A program made the position numbers and the translations under genes. A DNA stretch of 64,000 nt from Gnetum montanum (Eukaryota > Streptophyta > Gnetopsida > Gnetales > Gnetaceae). Shown one piece after another: positions 34,341 to 44,670 of this stretch. Location of the stretch: contig MNCI01019132.1 in the NCBI GenBank assembly GCA_015680685.1, positions 103,609 through 167,608 of the forward strand, written 5' to 3'. The number at the start of each line of letters is the position of its first letter. Position 1 is the first letter of the stretch. The notes under the pieces are model-generated. The model saw only the letters and a program-made list of their open reading frames with translations. It did no database searches and had not been told where the DNA came from.

Positions 34341-35570
34341 TCCAAGGGTTTGGAAAAAAAAAGACACTTTTGGGAGGACTACTAGCTAACACTTGGGATC
34401 ACACACTTGGGACTCTTGGAAGAGCATTTGTAAGAAGATATTGTGAAAGATTGCTTGTAAGATGGCTTGCTAAAGAAAATATTTCAGCCTCTTTGTCATA
34501 GTCCTGAGTTATGTTTTATTTTTATTTTGTTTAAATTGTTTAGTTAGTGGTTTAGATAGTATCATCCTTGGCAAGTAATTTTGGGATTTTTAGATTGCTC
34601 TTATTGTTCTTGTTGTACGATTGAAATTTTCTATTAAAATTTTGCCACAGAAGTGCTTGTGTTTGAAAACCTTAAGAGCATTTTAGTAGTAAATTTGATT
34701 ATTGTGCAACATATAAGAATTGCTATTGAGATCGTTGTAAGAGAGCCTCTGCTTGTAGTCATGCCATTGAACAATTCAATAGTCAAGAGGGTTCAGAAAA
34801 TCTTTGGTATGTTGATGGGACTAGAATAGCTTCTTTTTATCTTTAAAGTGAATCTCCATGGTATTTCAATCAGAAATTGTCAAGTCTTTTGAAGGTTCTG
34901 TTGAATGCAATTGTTGACATCTATTATCTAGCCAAAATGGAGTCTCGTACGTGATAGTTTATGCAGAAAGTTTTTGGTAGAATAGTAGGATTGTATTGAA
35001 GAAATTGCTTATTTGAGCCTTGAAAGTTTGAACAATTCGTAGATATTGAATTTGGGATAGCTTTATTACGAAGTGTTTACTCGTATCATTTTACCTTGTT
35101 TAAATATTTGAGGTATTAACACAGATCTGTTTTCTTTTCTGTCTATTTCCATTGAATCTTACTCTATTTCTAGTTTTCTTGTAGAACTTTTTCTTTCTCT
35201 GGGGAAAATTACAAATAGATTCGTAGAGTTGTGCTCAAATTTTTTTGCAAAACTTTATTTGTTACAAGTACGTATGATAAGGACCACATAGACTAAGCAA
35301 TTAAACAAAATAGGAACTCTCAACAACTCACAGTACTTGGCAAAGTTGGCTGAATCTCTTATTGATAAGTCATTTGTAGTTTACACAAAATGCAATTATT
35401 TCATTTTTCTCAACTGCATGCTGCAACAGCACACACACATACTCACATTAACTACTGAGTTTATTTGGAGGTATCTGGGCCTTGGTATTGCCAGAGACCA
35501 GTAGGCACCTAAATCCTGTTCGAGGACACTCGTTGGTGGTCGCGTCCCAAACGGTCGCCAACAGTTCTTT

Positions 35571-35588
35571 TAGGGCTAGAAGGAGGGC
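35571..35588 (+). other. Primer-binding site of element V (tRNA-Asn type, two mismatches)
   Basis: TAGGGCTAGAAGGAGGGC against TGGCGCTAGAAGGAGGGC in element IV. It starts seven bases after the LTR. Confidence 0.75.
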
Positions 35589-35685
35589 TGAAAATTTAGC
35601 CTCTAGGTTCATAAGCATTATAATTTTAGCACATCAACAATTCTTTGTTACTATAAAGGCTTAAGAAATTAGATATTTTCAGTTC

Positions 35686-36426
35686 ATGACTGAGAAGATT
35701 GATAGTTTGGAAAGTTTAAAAGTTTCAAAGGATATTTTTGATTCTAAGACTGATTCTTCATCAAAAGAAGAACAGTTAAAAAGAAAGTTTTTGAATTGGG
35801 AACAAGTAGTGGAGTAAAAACTAGAAGATCAAGAAGATCACCCATTATATCTGGTTTATCGATTCGTAAGAGAACATCTAGAAAGTGTAAAAGTTCAACT
35901 ATCCAAAGGAATAGGATGGAAAATCCTTGGCAAAGAGTTACACCATTAGGATTTCAAAATTACAATGATATTCCTAAGGTAGTTTACAAATATTTGCCTG
36001 AGCCTTTCATTCCTAGAAAAGCTTATTTAGCTGAAGAATATATTCACATGTTTGTAGGTTGTTTAACCTTATTTAGCTCATGCAAATATTCAACATCAAG
36101 ATCAAGCTTGTAAGTTGTTTGTATCAAATCTAAAGGATATGGCTCAGATTTGGTATTCGAACTTACCAAGTAATAGTATTACAAGTTGGGATGACATGAA
36201 GAATCTTTTCTTAGCCCAGTTTGGTAATCAATGAGATCAACAACAACTATACTATGGGCTAATACAAACTAAGCAAGGAGTTAAAGAATCAATTAGAGAT
36301 TTTAACATCAAGTTTCAATGAATTTGTGGACTCTTTTAAAGACAATATAAACCATCAGAAGAAATGCTTAAAGAAACTTATTTTAAGGCTGTCAACCCCA
36401 ACATTTCAATTTGGTTAAGGAGAACT
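35686..36426 (+). pseudogene. Gag of element V (5' of the assembly gap)
   Basis: MTEKIDSLESLKVSKDIF starts at 35686. The gag core lies at about 36130-36320: DMAQIWYSNLPSNSITSWDD, then NLFLAQFGNQ, and later GVKESIRDFNIKFQ, the usual A..WY..L....I.SW..L...F order. A few frame changes and stops. The protein runs into the N gap at 36427. Confidence 0.82.
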
Positions 36427-37027
36427 NNNNNNNNNNNNNNNNNNNNNNNNNNNNNNNNNNNNNNNNNNNNNNNNNNNNNNNNNNNNNNNNNNNNNNNNNN
36501 NNNNNNNNNNNNNNNNNNNNNNNNNNNNNNNNNNNNNNNNNNNNNNNNNNNNNNNNNNNNNNNNNNNNNNNNNNNNNNNNNNNNNNNNNNNNNNNNNNNN
36601 NNNNNNNNNNNNNNNNNNNNNNNNNNNNNNNNNNNNNNNNNNNNNNNNNNNNNNNNNNNNNNNNNNNNNNNNNNNNNNNNNNNNNNNNNNNNNNNNNNNN
36701 NNNNNNNNNNNNNNNNNNNNNNNNNNNNNNNNNNNNNNNNNNNNNNNNNNNNNNNNNNNNNNNNNNNNNNNNNNNNNNNNNNNNNNNNNNNNNNNNNNNN
36801 NNNNNNNNNNNNNNNNNNNNNNNNNNNNNNNNNNNNNNNNNNNNNNNNNNNNNNNNNNNNNNNNNNNNNNNNNNNNNNNNNNNNNNNNNNNNNNNNNNNN
36901 NNNNNNNNNNNNNNNNNNNNNNNNNNNNNNNNNNNNNNNNNNNNNNNNNNNNNNNNNNNNNNNNNNNNNNNNNNNNNNNNNNNNNNNNNNNNNNNNNNNN
37001 NNNNNNNNNNNNNNNNNNNNNNNNNNN
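36427..37027. other. Assembly gap (601 N)
   Basis: Unknown bases between gag and protease of element V. The zinc knuckle and protease active site probably lie here. Open frames spanning the Ns are meaningless. Confidence 1.
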
Positions 37028-37591
37028 CCATTGTCTATATGTAAGAAACTTGGTTTGATTCTTGAAAAATCAAATAAAAAGATTGTTCAAGTGGATAAAA
37101 GTAGAGTGAAGATTGTGGGTCAATTACCAAATGTCCTATTGGAAATTGCTTTTGACCCCTACGTCAGAAGTAGAGTAACTATTCAAGTGGTAGATATACC
37201 GAATTCATATAGTCTCTTATTGAGTAGAAGTTGGAGCAAGAATTTCTCAGGTTACATATCAACAGATTATTCTCACATGTGGTTACCTTGGAAAGGAGAA
37301 CCAAATCAAATATACATCTATAGTGAACCTTCGATGATTGATAACATTACTTCAAATGGAAGAAGTAAAATGGTTGAGAAAGGATGTGTTGAAAACATGA
37401 TTTGTACACTCCAAGAAAATTATAGTTCTGAGAAAGAAGATGAGAAGATTGCTGAAGAAAAAGCTCAAGAAGATCAAGTTAAAAATTCCAGCAAGCCAAA
37501 AAATAATAGAGAAATTTGCTATGAAACAGTTAGAGAGATGAGGATTCCTACTAGGGTAATCCTCACAATTCAGTTTGCATCCCAAGAATAG
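37028..37591 (+). pseudogene. Protease C-terminal half of element V
   Basis: Open for 186 codons from 37031. KLGLILEKSNKKIVQVDKS follows the missing active site. VVDIPNSYSLLLSRSW (37189-37236) is the flap-end motif (homologues: D.P..YGLLLSR.W), followed by GYISTDYSHMWLPWKG (37252-37300). A charged Glu/Lys-rich tail ends at the TAG at 37589. No RT motif follows; 37592-37778 is noncoding. Confidence 0.85.
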
Positions 37592-37791
37592 TCCATAAAG
37601 GACTTAATAATGTACAGTTTGTTGTTTTTCTAAGAATGAGGTTTTTATACCATCAAACCTTATGTTTGATGGAAATTTTCCTCCAAAAAAGATTTTTATT
37701 CAGCTGTAAAAATTCAATGAAAGTTTCAGTATGTTTCAATTTTAAAAAAAATGGGGCTGCATAATTTTCAAGCATTTTCAGGGGGCAGAAA
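37592..37791 (+). other. 3' untranslated region and polypurine tract of element V
   Basis: Noncoding. It ends CAGGGGGCAGAAA (37779-37791), the PPT, directly before TGTTGG. Confidence 0.7.
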
Positions 37792-37970
37792 TGTTGGCAC
37801 ATTTTGGGCCATTTCATGGAATAGGAGTTTCAGTTTAAAAAATATATAATGCTTGAACTTACTAAAGATTCATGTAAGTTATGCAGTGATGAAACACAGA
37901 ATTTTTTCACTTATACCTTGTACATTGACCAAAAAGTGCAATATTCCAGCATATTTATTCTATGCTTATT

Positions 37971-38135
37971 GGGAAGCCATTTAAAAAGGATTTAATTCAA
38001 CCAGTTTATAAGCATAGAGATGGTTCAACAGTAGTGGTCACTGTGGGAACGTACATGGCTTCATCACACAAGATTATTGATGGAAATGAATATTGATGGA
38101 AATGGGATTGGTCCTGATTTTCACTCAGGCTAGAT
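37971..38135 (+). pseudogene. CtpA-like fragment, block 1 (3' LTR copy)
   Basis: The same segment as 32462-32624, with MLIGKPFKKDLIQPVY and RDGSTVVVTVGTYM. A local duplication (ATTGATGGAAATG) breaks the frame near the end. Confidence 0.78.
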
Positions 38136-38157
38136 TTAATTGAAATCAACAAGAGAC

Positions 38158-38460
38158 ACCGATATTTAATCCTGTAGCAAAAAGAGGCTTTGTTACTACG
38201 ATAAATAATCTGAGGAACATAGGTGCATCTTTGTATCAAATGGGTGTGATAATCCTGGTGGCATAGTTCAAGCATTGGGATTGCTAAATGTTTCCTAGAA
38301 GCTAGATAGACGGTTATATATACTGTTGTATGGGATGGTTATTCTGAGAGAAGCATTGTGGTTCTTATGAATGGTGATACAGTAACCAAAAGTGAAATTA
38401 TTGCTATGGCACTTCATGATAATCTCAAAGTTATGCTTGCCATGAGAAAACAAAAGCCGT
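38158..38460 (+). pseudogene. CtpA-like fragment, block 2 (3' LTR copy)
   Basis: Keeps the canonical family motif better than the 5' copy: GATAATCCTGGTGGC at 38247-38261 encodes DNPGG, followed by IVQAL. The later part (VVLMNGDTVTKSEIIAMALH) is still readable near 38355-38415. This copy is the strongest single support for the protease identification. Confidence 0.82.
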
Positions 38461-39753
38461 GAGAAAACAAAAATATTAAGAGCTGCTAGGATATCCTCAC
38501 ATTTCACTTGGGAATTTCATCAAATGCTTGCCATGCAAGGTTCAGTTTCTCCATTTTGGCGTACTGATAAATGATGAGTCTGTGAGCATAACATTTTTGA
38601 ACCCTAATTTTGTGGCCAAGGCATGTAACGGCAGGCTGTTTAATAGGTTTTGTAAAGTAATGGGCCAGAGGATTACAGCAAAATATGATAAGAAAAAAAG
38701 GATGAGCAAGAAAAAATAGCAGAAATACAATTAGTGATGCTTTCCCGCATTTTTCCTAAGCTTCATTGCAATCAAAACTGTAACGACATTTGCCTCCGTG
38801 GAAGCTGAAACGTAGGCGGTGGATGCAACAGCCGGTGGTGGATGTGCAAGCAGGCTTTAAGAAAAGGCATCATCGACCGTTACATTGTGCAGTAGTACAT
38901 GCCGACAACCATGTTGCGGATAATGACACATGGCGACAACATCACCGACGCCACAAATGTCTTCGCGCTTTCTGCGTTACTGGCATTCTGATGTCCCAAG
39001 TGTAGCGTTGGCAGCCATGATAGTGCAGAGCCATGGCTGTGCGGACCAACAGTGCAGGAAAGCAAGCCAGAGGTCCAAATTATCTCCTCCATGGTGCTTG
39101 TGCTTGTGCCTACGGTTGTGGGTGATAATATACAGAAAATGCTGCAGCAAAAACAAAAATTCCTGTAAACATGTTAGAAAGCCCAAAGCTATGTGCCTTA
39201 GCAAAACCAGGGTTGTTCTTCACATTTTAGAAAGCCCAAATGCCTGTAAACGTGTTAGAAAGCCCAAAGCTATAAACATTTTACCTTGTTTAAATATTTG
39301 AGGTCTTAACACAAATCTATTTTCTTTTCTATCTATTTCCATTGAATCTTGCTCTATTTCTAGTTTTCTTGTGGAACTTTTTCTTTCTATGGGGAAAATT
39401 AGAAGTAGATTCGTAGAGTTGTGCTCAAATGTTTTTGCAAAACTTTATTTGTTACAAGTAGGTATTATAAGGACTTCATAGACTAGGCAATTAAACAAAA
39501 TAGGAACTCTCAACAACTCATAGTACTTGGCAAAGTTGGCTAAATCTCTTATTGATAAGTTATTTGTAGTTTACACACAATGCAATCATTTCATTTTTCT
39601 CAACCGCATGCCGCAACAGCACACACACATACTCACATTAACTACTAAGTTTATTTGGAGGTATCTGGGCCTTGGTGTTGCCAGAGACCAGCAAGCACCT
39701 AAATATTGTTCGAGGACACTCGTTGGCGATCGCGTCCCAAACGGTTGCCAACA

Positions 39754-39983
39754 ATCTAATGATGACATCACTCTCTAGTATATCTTTACTAGTACCTCTA
39801 ATAAACACAATAAGATCATTTGCTCTAGAAAGTTACTCTTTTATTTTCTCACCTTCTCTTATTTTTAGCTAATCATATTCACTTTGTAAAACCAACAACT
39901 TTTATTGTTTAACTATAGAGGTTCCTTCATAAGTAGCCTCTAATGTTTGCCAAATTTCTTTGGCCATTTTACTTTCAACTACT
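39754..39983 (-). pseudogene. Gag of element B, N-terminal remnant
   Basis: On the minus strand VVESKMAKEIWQTLEATYEG is readable (about 39985-39925) and aligns with VVGCKMAKGIWQTLEVLMK in element A (44084-44140). The true N-terminus is missing between the PBS (39985-40000) and this point, exactly at the single N (39984), so sequence was probably lost in assembly. The TSD ATCTA of element V separates it from the part at 31665-32285. Confidence 0.8.
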
Positions 39984-39984
39984 N

Positions 39985-40000
39985 TTAGGTTCTAATGCCA
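39985..40000 (-). other. Primer-binding site of element B
   Basis: On the minus strand TGGCATTAGAACC, two bases inside the LTR. It resembles the initiator-Met PBS TGGTATCAGAGC common in plant Copia elements. Confidence 0.65.
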
Positions 40001-40002
40001 CT

Positions 40003-41169
40003 TGAGGATCATTGAACTTAAAAGGGGGGGATGAATAAGTTTCCCAAAATAAAAATTAATTTTCCAAATCACACATCAAATTTTAATGTGGTTCCCCAAC
40101 TTGAGTAGTCCACACTCGAAGGGTAGTTCGCTAGCATATCTCTAGATTTGTTGCTCTCAAAATGTGGTTTGAAGGGTACCACACCCTACACAAGCTCTAA
40201 GCTTTACTTTGGAGTGATTTGGTACAATGAATCCACTCAACCCTACAAGGTTTTGACAAGCTTAGAATGTGGTTTCAAAGATCCTAAAACCTTTACAACT
40301 TATTCTTTTCTCCAGAGTGTTGTGGTGTTACACTAACACTCAATCTTGCAGGATCTTGATAAGCTCAAGCAAGATGCCTTCCTGCAAGAAGTACATCAAC
40401 CCCGTAGTGCAACAAAAGAGAACAATAATCACAAGGAACAAATGCAACTAAATTTTTTGATCCTTGCATTTTGAGGTACAACTCACTTTGACCACTTAAC
40501 ATAGAGAAAATATAGTACAATAAGGAACAATAATAAGAGAATAATGTACACAACGATAGCTTGATACTAGCAATTGATAGCAAATAATTCTTGCATATTT
40601 TCCAATAGAATGAAGTCTTCTTATAGCCAATATGTTTCTAAAATCACCTTTAAATTCATGTAATGGCTATCTAATGATCACTGGAGATGTCTTCTTTAAG
40701 ATCGAGACGTCTTTCTGCACCAAACCATCATTTTGGAAAGACATATTTGTGGAGACGTCTTCATGAAGACATCTTTCTTACTAGAAAGAAATATGGTATT
40801 TTTCAAAGATGTCTTCTTCATAGCAACCTTCAACTCAGCCAAGACATTTACTATTTCTTGGAGATGTCTTTGCTTAATAGTAGATATCTGTTATTTTTGA
40901 AAGACGTTTTCAGTGATTTTCCTTCTCTTTGGTAAAGACGTCTGTTGTTTCTTGAAGACATATTTTTTCAATTCTCTATGCACTTTGAATTCTTCATTCC
41001 TTTTCCATGTTCTTGAACTCCCACATGCCTCTTTGAGATCTTGATGATGTCTTTCTTCTTCAATATCTCCTTTAGGTTTAATCCAAGTTCTTACCCTATA
41101 AACATAACATCCACACAAACATCCTTGTTCTTCATTTTCCTTAAGATTTTGACAACCAAAAGGTCAACA
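40003..41169 (-). repeat. 5' LTR of element B
   Basis: 1167 bases. In element orientation it starts TGTTGACCTTTTGGTTG and ends GATCCTCA. Same family as the LTRs of element A (TGTGGACC...GATCCACA). Confidence 0.85.
40684..40965. promoter_or_regulatory. Array of palindromic GACGTC / decayed GACATC motifs in the LTR of element B
   Basis: About ten copies of a motif centred on AAGACGTCTT. GACGTC is intact near 40706, 40757 and 40938; others read AGACATCTTT or AGATGTCTTC, each one C-to-T or G-to-A change away. ACGT-core palindromes are binding sites of plant bZIP factors. The array sits in the upstream half of the LTR, where an enhancer would lie. Parallel arrays: 28750-29060, 42850-43095, 46998-47265. 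Confidence 0.6.
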
Positions 41170-41174
41170 TACAG

Positions 41175-41570
41175 AAAGTTACCTAAACTTCTAATCCAAG
41201 ACAAACTCTTTACACTCACAATTACATGTGACCTTGACCTAGACATTAGTCTATCACAAAAGGAACATCTTATGAAACTCAATGTCCTAGATGAAAATTA
41301 ATGGATAATCCTAATGATGAATCAAGTGCATAAGACACAAAAAAAAAAAAAACAATGTCATGATGCATGGATAAGAAAAGTTACATTTTAACTTGGTGAT
41401 AAGGTTCTTTATTGGAATCCCATGCATGTGCCATAATGTACTAAGTTCTAAACATTATGGAAAGGACCTTACATTATCCATTCAACTTTTCCTTTGAGGG
41501 CCATAAAAATTAACCACCCAACCAGCCCTTAAAAATGCATGTTTACTCAACGTACAAGACATAAGTGATA
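41175..41570 (+). pseudogene. Integrase of element III, part 3 (C-terminal domain)
   Basis: Resumes after element B. LPKLLIQDKLFTLTITCDLD (41181-41240) and HLMKLNVLDEN (41266-41301) match the connector region (…LL.LdeLdE.R). The GPY/F module follows: FQLGDKVLYWNPMHVP (about 41386-41435) and TLWKGPYII (41452-41480). Adenine-run slippage (41338-41353) and stops disrupt it. Confidence 0.82.
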
Positions 41571-42177
41571 ACACTACAACTAAAGGTAACAAAAGAACAA
41601 GCACGTTTTAGTTTTTAGATCTTCTCCTCTCAACCTAGTCATGGGGGAGATGGCCATCCATTGTAACATCTTGATGAGGATAATTGATTTTCACCTTTTT
41701 GTTTATAACATTCTTCATATATTTTTAATTCTCTTAATATTTTATTAATTATTTTATCTATTTTCTCTTCTTCTTTATTAAATTCATTTAGTCTTGTTGG
41801 AAATCTCTGATTTTATTCATTGTTATTACAACTTTTGGAAAATTATATAATGCAACTACCAATATTATGATTCATTAACCAAATGGCCAAATGTTATCAT
41901 TGAATTATGCTCTATACTAACAAAATTTTAATTTTTTGGTGTTATCACATAGTTAGCTCACAACTATGCATTTTTTTACCCATTCCATTTGTTCCATTTG
42001 GAGTATGCATCATGAAATCATGAAGGTTCTTTCACACTACAACTAAAGATAACAAATGATCTTATTACCCAATGAATTAGGGAAGGACCAAGTGGGAATG
42101 GAAATGGATGTGACCTCAAGGGGATATATTGTGTTCTTCTCTCAACTTCCTTCTTAAGTTCTATAGCTCTCCACTAA
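41571..42177 (+). other. Element III, noncoding DNA after integrase
   Basis: AT-rich, no coding signal. It is interrupted at 42177 by element II (flank ACTAA) and continues at 55088. Confidence 0.6.
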
Positions 42178-42526
42178 GGATGAGTGATAGGTACCCATAC
42201 ATCCAACCATAAGAATCACAAGCATCCATGCATGATCTGGTCAAATTCCATGGATGGAACTAGTTATGGCATCTAGATTGTTAAGCATTGATCACAAGAT
42301 GTTGTCTTCCCACTTGGACTAGTGGTAGCTTTGTCATGTATGTTTTAGTTCAAAGTGAGGCATATGATAATTGATGTTGTTAGACCTTTAATACTCCCAG
42401 TTGTAAACATGATGAAAGTTAAGAATAGAAATCTAAATCTAAGTAATGATAGTAATGTAAATCTACCCTAGCCTAGACCGATGAGCATTTGGTCCTGGCT
42501 TACCATACTTGCCTTAGGCTCATGTA

Positions 42527-42531
42527 ACCAT
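42527..42531. repeat. TSD of element A (left copy), ACCAT
   Basis: ACCAT here and at 47912-47916. Confidence 0.92.
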
Positions 42532-43760
42532 AGTGGACCTTTTGGTATGTCAAAATGTTAAGTAAAATGAAGAAAAAGGTCATGTGTATGGTTGTGTGGT
42601 TGTTGTGTTTGTAGAAAAATGTACTTGGAAAAATAAGATGAGATAAAGCCTACATTGATGAAAAGGAATGAATTGGTTTAGAGCTCAAAGGAGAAGGTCA
42701 TCCACAAGGTCTCAAGTGAACATGCAAGAATTCAAGAACATGGACAAGGACCAAATAACTGATAGGCAAAGTTGTCATCATTGGAGCATGCAGAAGTGTA
42801 AGGTTATGAACAAGGAATAAAGAATTCATCATGCAAAGGAAGGTGAAGAAAGATGTCTTTGAGAAATAGTAGATGTATTAGAAGGATGCAGAGAGAGAGA
42901 CGTCTAAGACATCTTCACCAAACAAAGATGTCTTCATAGAACATAAGCTAGTTTTAGTTAGACATCTTTCTCTAGACAAATATGTCTTCCTAGAATGGAG
43001 ATTTTAGAAAGACATCTTTCACTAGACAAATAAGTCTTTCCAAAATGAAGATCAAATATAAAAATATGTCTTAGGCGCAAAGAAGACATCTTCCATGATC
43101 CTTAGCTACTGTTAGCTAGTTGTTGCATGAGTTCAAAGATGGATTTGGAAGCATGATGATTATAAGAATATGTCACTCTCATTGGGAAATGTGCAATATC
43201 TTGTACAATTAGTGTATAATCATTTTTCAATCATTGTATTAATTACTACTTCTCATTGTATTATCATTTGTCCATTGTAAAGTGTGTTGTACCTCAAAGT
43301 GCAAGGATCAACAAACTAAGTTACATTCATCCTTTGTAATTGTTATTCTCCCTTGGATCCTATGAGGTTGATGTGCTTCTTGCGAGAAAGCATCTTGCTT
43401 GAGCTTGTCAGGATCCTACGGGATTGTGTGGTTGGTGTTATGGTACAACACTCTTGAATGGAGCTTAAGATTATAAAGGTTACTAGAAACCATATTCTAA
43501 GCCTGATGGGACCTTGTGAGATTGAGTGGTTGGTGCAATGTCACAACACTCTAGAGCAGGGCTTAGAGATTGTATAAGGTGTCATACCCTTCAAATCACA
43601 TTTAAGAGAAACAATGTCCAAAGGTATGCTTATGATCTACCCTCTGAGTGTGGACTACCCAAGTTGGGAAACCATGTTAAATTTGGTATGTGTGCTTTAT
43701 TCAAAGAATTTTAATTTGGGGAACTTATTCATCCCTCCTTTCTAATTTAAAGAATCCATA
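42532..43760 (+). repeat. 5' LTR of element A
   Basis: 1229 bases; the first base is mutated (AGTGGACC for TGTGGACC) and the end reads GAATCCATA. It contains the GACGTC/GACATC array at 42850-43095. Confidence 0.88.
42850..43095. promoter_or_regulatory. Array of GACGTC-derived palindromes in the LTR of element A
   Basis: About a dozen motifs such as AAAGATGTCTTTG, AGACGTCTAAGACATCTTC and GAAGACATCTTCC. Only one intact GACGTC remains near 42900. Confidence 0.6.
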
Positions 43761-43762
43761 AG

Positions 43763-43778
43763 CGGTATTAGAGCTTGG
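43763..43778 (+). other. Primer-binding site of element A
   Basis: CGGTATTAGAGCTTGG, two changes from the plant initiator tRNA-Met site TGGTATCAGAGC. Confidence 0.75.
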
Positions 43779-43815
43779 TACTCTTCTCTATCATCTTCAA
43801 CTTCAAGAGTGAACA

Positions 43816-44670
43816 ATGTAGAGGACATCTTACACAAAGCCACCCATGTTCGATGAATTCGACTTTCCCTATTGGAAAGCTAGAATGTAAGGGTTCTTCA
43901 AATCCATGGAGTTTGAAGTATGGAAGCCAATTCTTAAAGGGTATGCTTTGCCTATTGACAGCACCACTAGCATCATTAAGCCTTATAACAAATAGACCCA
44001 AGAGGAGAAATATAAGTTCATCTTTAATTCATAAGCAAAAAATTGTTTATATTATGATTTAAATGATTCTGAGTTTAATAAGGTAGTAGGATGTAAAATG
44101 GCCAAAGGAATTTGGCAAACATTAGAAGTACTTATGAAGGAACTTCTACTGTTAAGCAATAAAAATTATTAGTTTTGCAAAGTGAATATTATTAGCTCAA
44201 ATGAGAAAATGTGAGAAAATAAAAGATTATTTCTCTAGAGCTAAAGAATAAATCTAATGATCAAGAATTGAAAAACACCAACTATTATACAAGTTGAGAT
44301 GATGGAGATTAAAGTGAAGAAGAAGCATGTAATTCTTCTGAAAATTCACATCTCATATGCATGGCACTTACAAATGAAAATTACTTACATGTGGCTGAAT
44401 AATATGGTAAGTGTGACAAAAAGTATAGTGAATTCAAAGAAGAAATTTTTCTTTTACATCATTTGATTAGGAAGGCAAGGAAATTTTTAATTTCTAAGTT
44501 GGATGCTATCCATGTTGAAGTGAAAGAAGATATCTCTGACATAAAAGCTAAGATTCAACAACTAACCTCTTTTAATAAGGATTGCAGCAAGGTTCAAGAA
44601 GATGAGACTTCTAAAAATAGCCAAAGAATTTATAGGAAGCTGCACATGAGAGTTCAAGGTCAAGCATAAT
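43816..44670 (+). pseudogene. Gag of element A (Copia/UBN2 type, decayed)
   Basis: ATG at 43816, second codon now TAG; then RTSYTKPPMFDEFDFPYWKA, the typical Copia gag opening (S..KPP.FDG.NY.YWK.RM). SMEFEVWKPILKGYALP (43902-43950) and KMAKGIWQTLEVLMKE (44095-44140) follow. The C-terminal part is open from 44463 to 44669, with a helical segment FLISKLDAIHVEVKEDISD. No intact zinc knuckle. Several stops. Confidence 0.8.

Larger units (their letters stand above)
32291..35563 (+). repeat. 5' LTR of element V (full length)
   Basis: 3273 bases, TGTTGGCACA to GTCGCCAACA. It contains the permuted CtpA-like fragment (32462-32942), a GC-rich stretch (33290-33600), a TATA box CTATAAAAAGGC (34329-34340) and a 1.2 kb R-U5 region. 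Relative to the 3' LTR it retains 33706-35087. Confidence 0.93.
32291..39753 (+). mobile_element. Element V: Ty3/gypsy element with gag-protease, no pol, and captured host-gene sequence in its LTRs
   Basis: The ends TGTTGG and CCAACA form a perfect inverted repeat. The TSD ATCTA is perfect on both sides, inside gag of element B. A decayed tRNA-Asn PBS is at 35571-35588. Gag is at 35686-36426, protease at 37028-37591 and the PPT at 37779-37791. The internal region is only 2.2 kb including a 601-base N gap, too short for pol unless the gap is much under-sized. The LTRs are long (3273 and 1962 bases) because they carry foreign sequence. Confidence 0.93.
37792..39753 (+). repeat. 3' LTR of element V (promoter region deleted, filler inserted)
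   Basis: 1962 bases, TGTTGGCACA to GTTGCCAACA, then TSD ATCTA. Compared with the 5' LTR, 1.38 kb is replaced by about 60 bases (39221-39280) built from copies of the neighbouring 'CCTGTAAAC.TGTTAGAAAG' segment. A short duplication (ATTGATGGAAATG) lies at about 38074-38106. By eye roughly 6% of the first 340 bases differ from the 5' LTR, indels aside. Confidence 0.9.
28087..41169 (-). mobile_element. Element B: Copia-like element with gag only (minus strand), host of element V
   Basis: LTRs at 40003-41169 (element 5') and 28087-29262 (element 3') are reverse complements of the LTRs of element A. Flanks TACAA (28082-28086) and TACAG (41170-41174) are a near-perfect TSD in the integrase of III. 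The PBS complement lies at 39985-40000 and a PPT at 29263-29280. Gag remnants are present; no protease, integrase, RT or RNase H is visible in the other ~2.4 kb. Element V sits at 32291-39753. Confidence 0.88.

Noticed and set aside
36364-37058. Open frames of over 200 codons at the N gap
   Set aside because: They consist of unknown bases; only the flanking gag and protease pieces are real.
41041-41301. An 86-codon open frame crossing 41169
   Set aside because: Its first half is LTR of element B and its second half integrase of III; the fusion is accidental.
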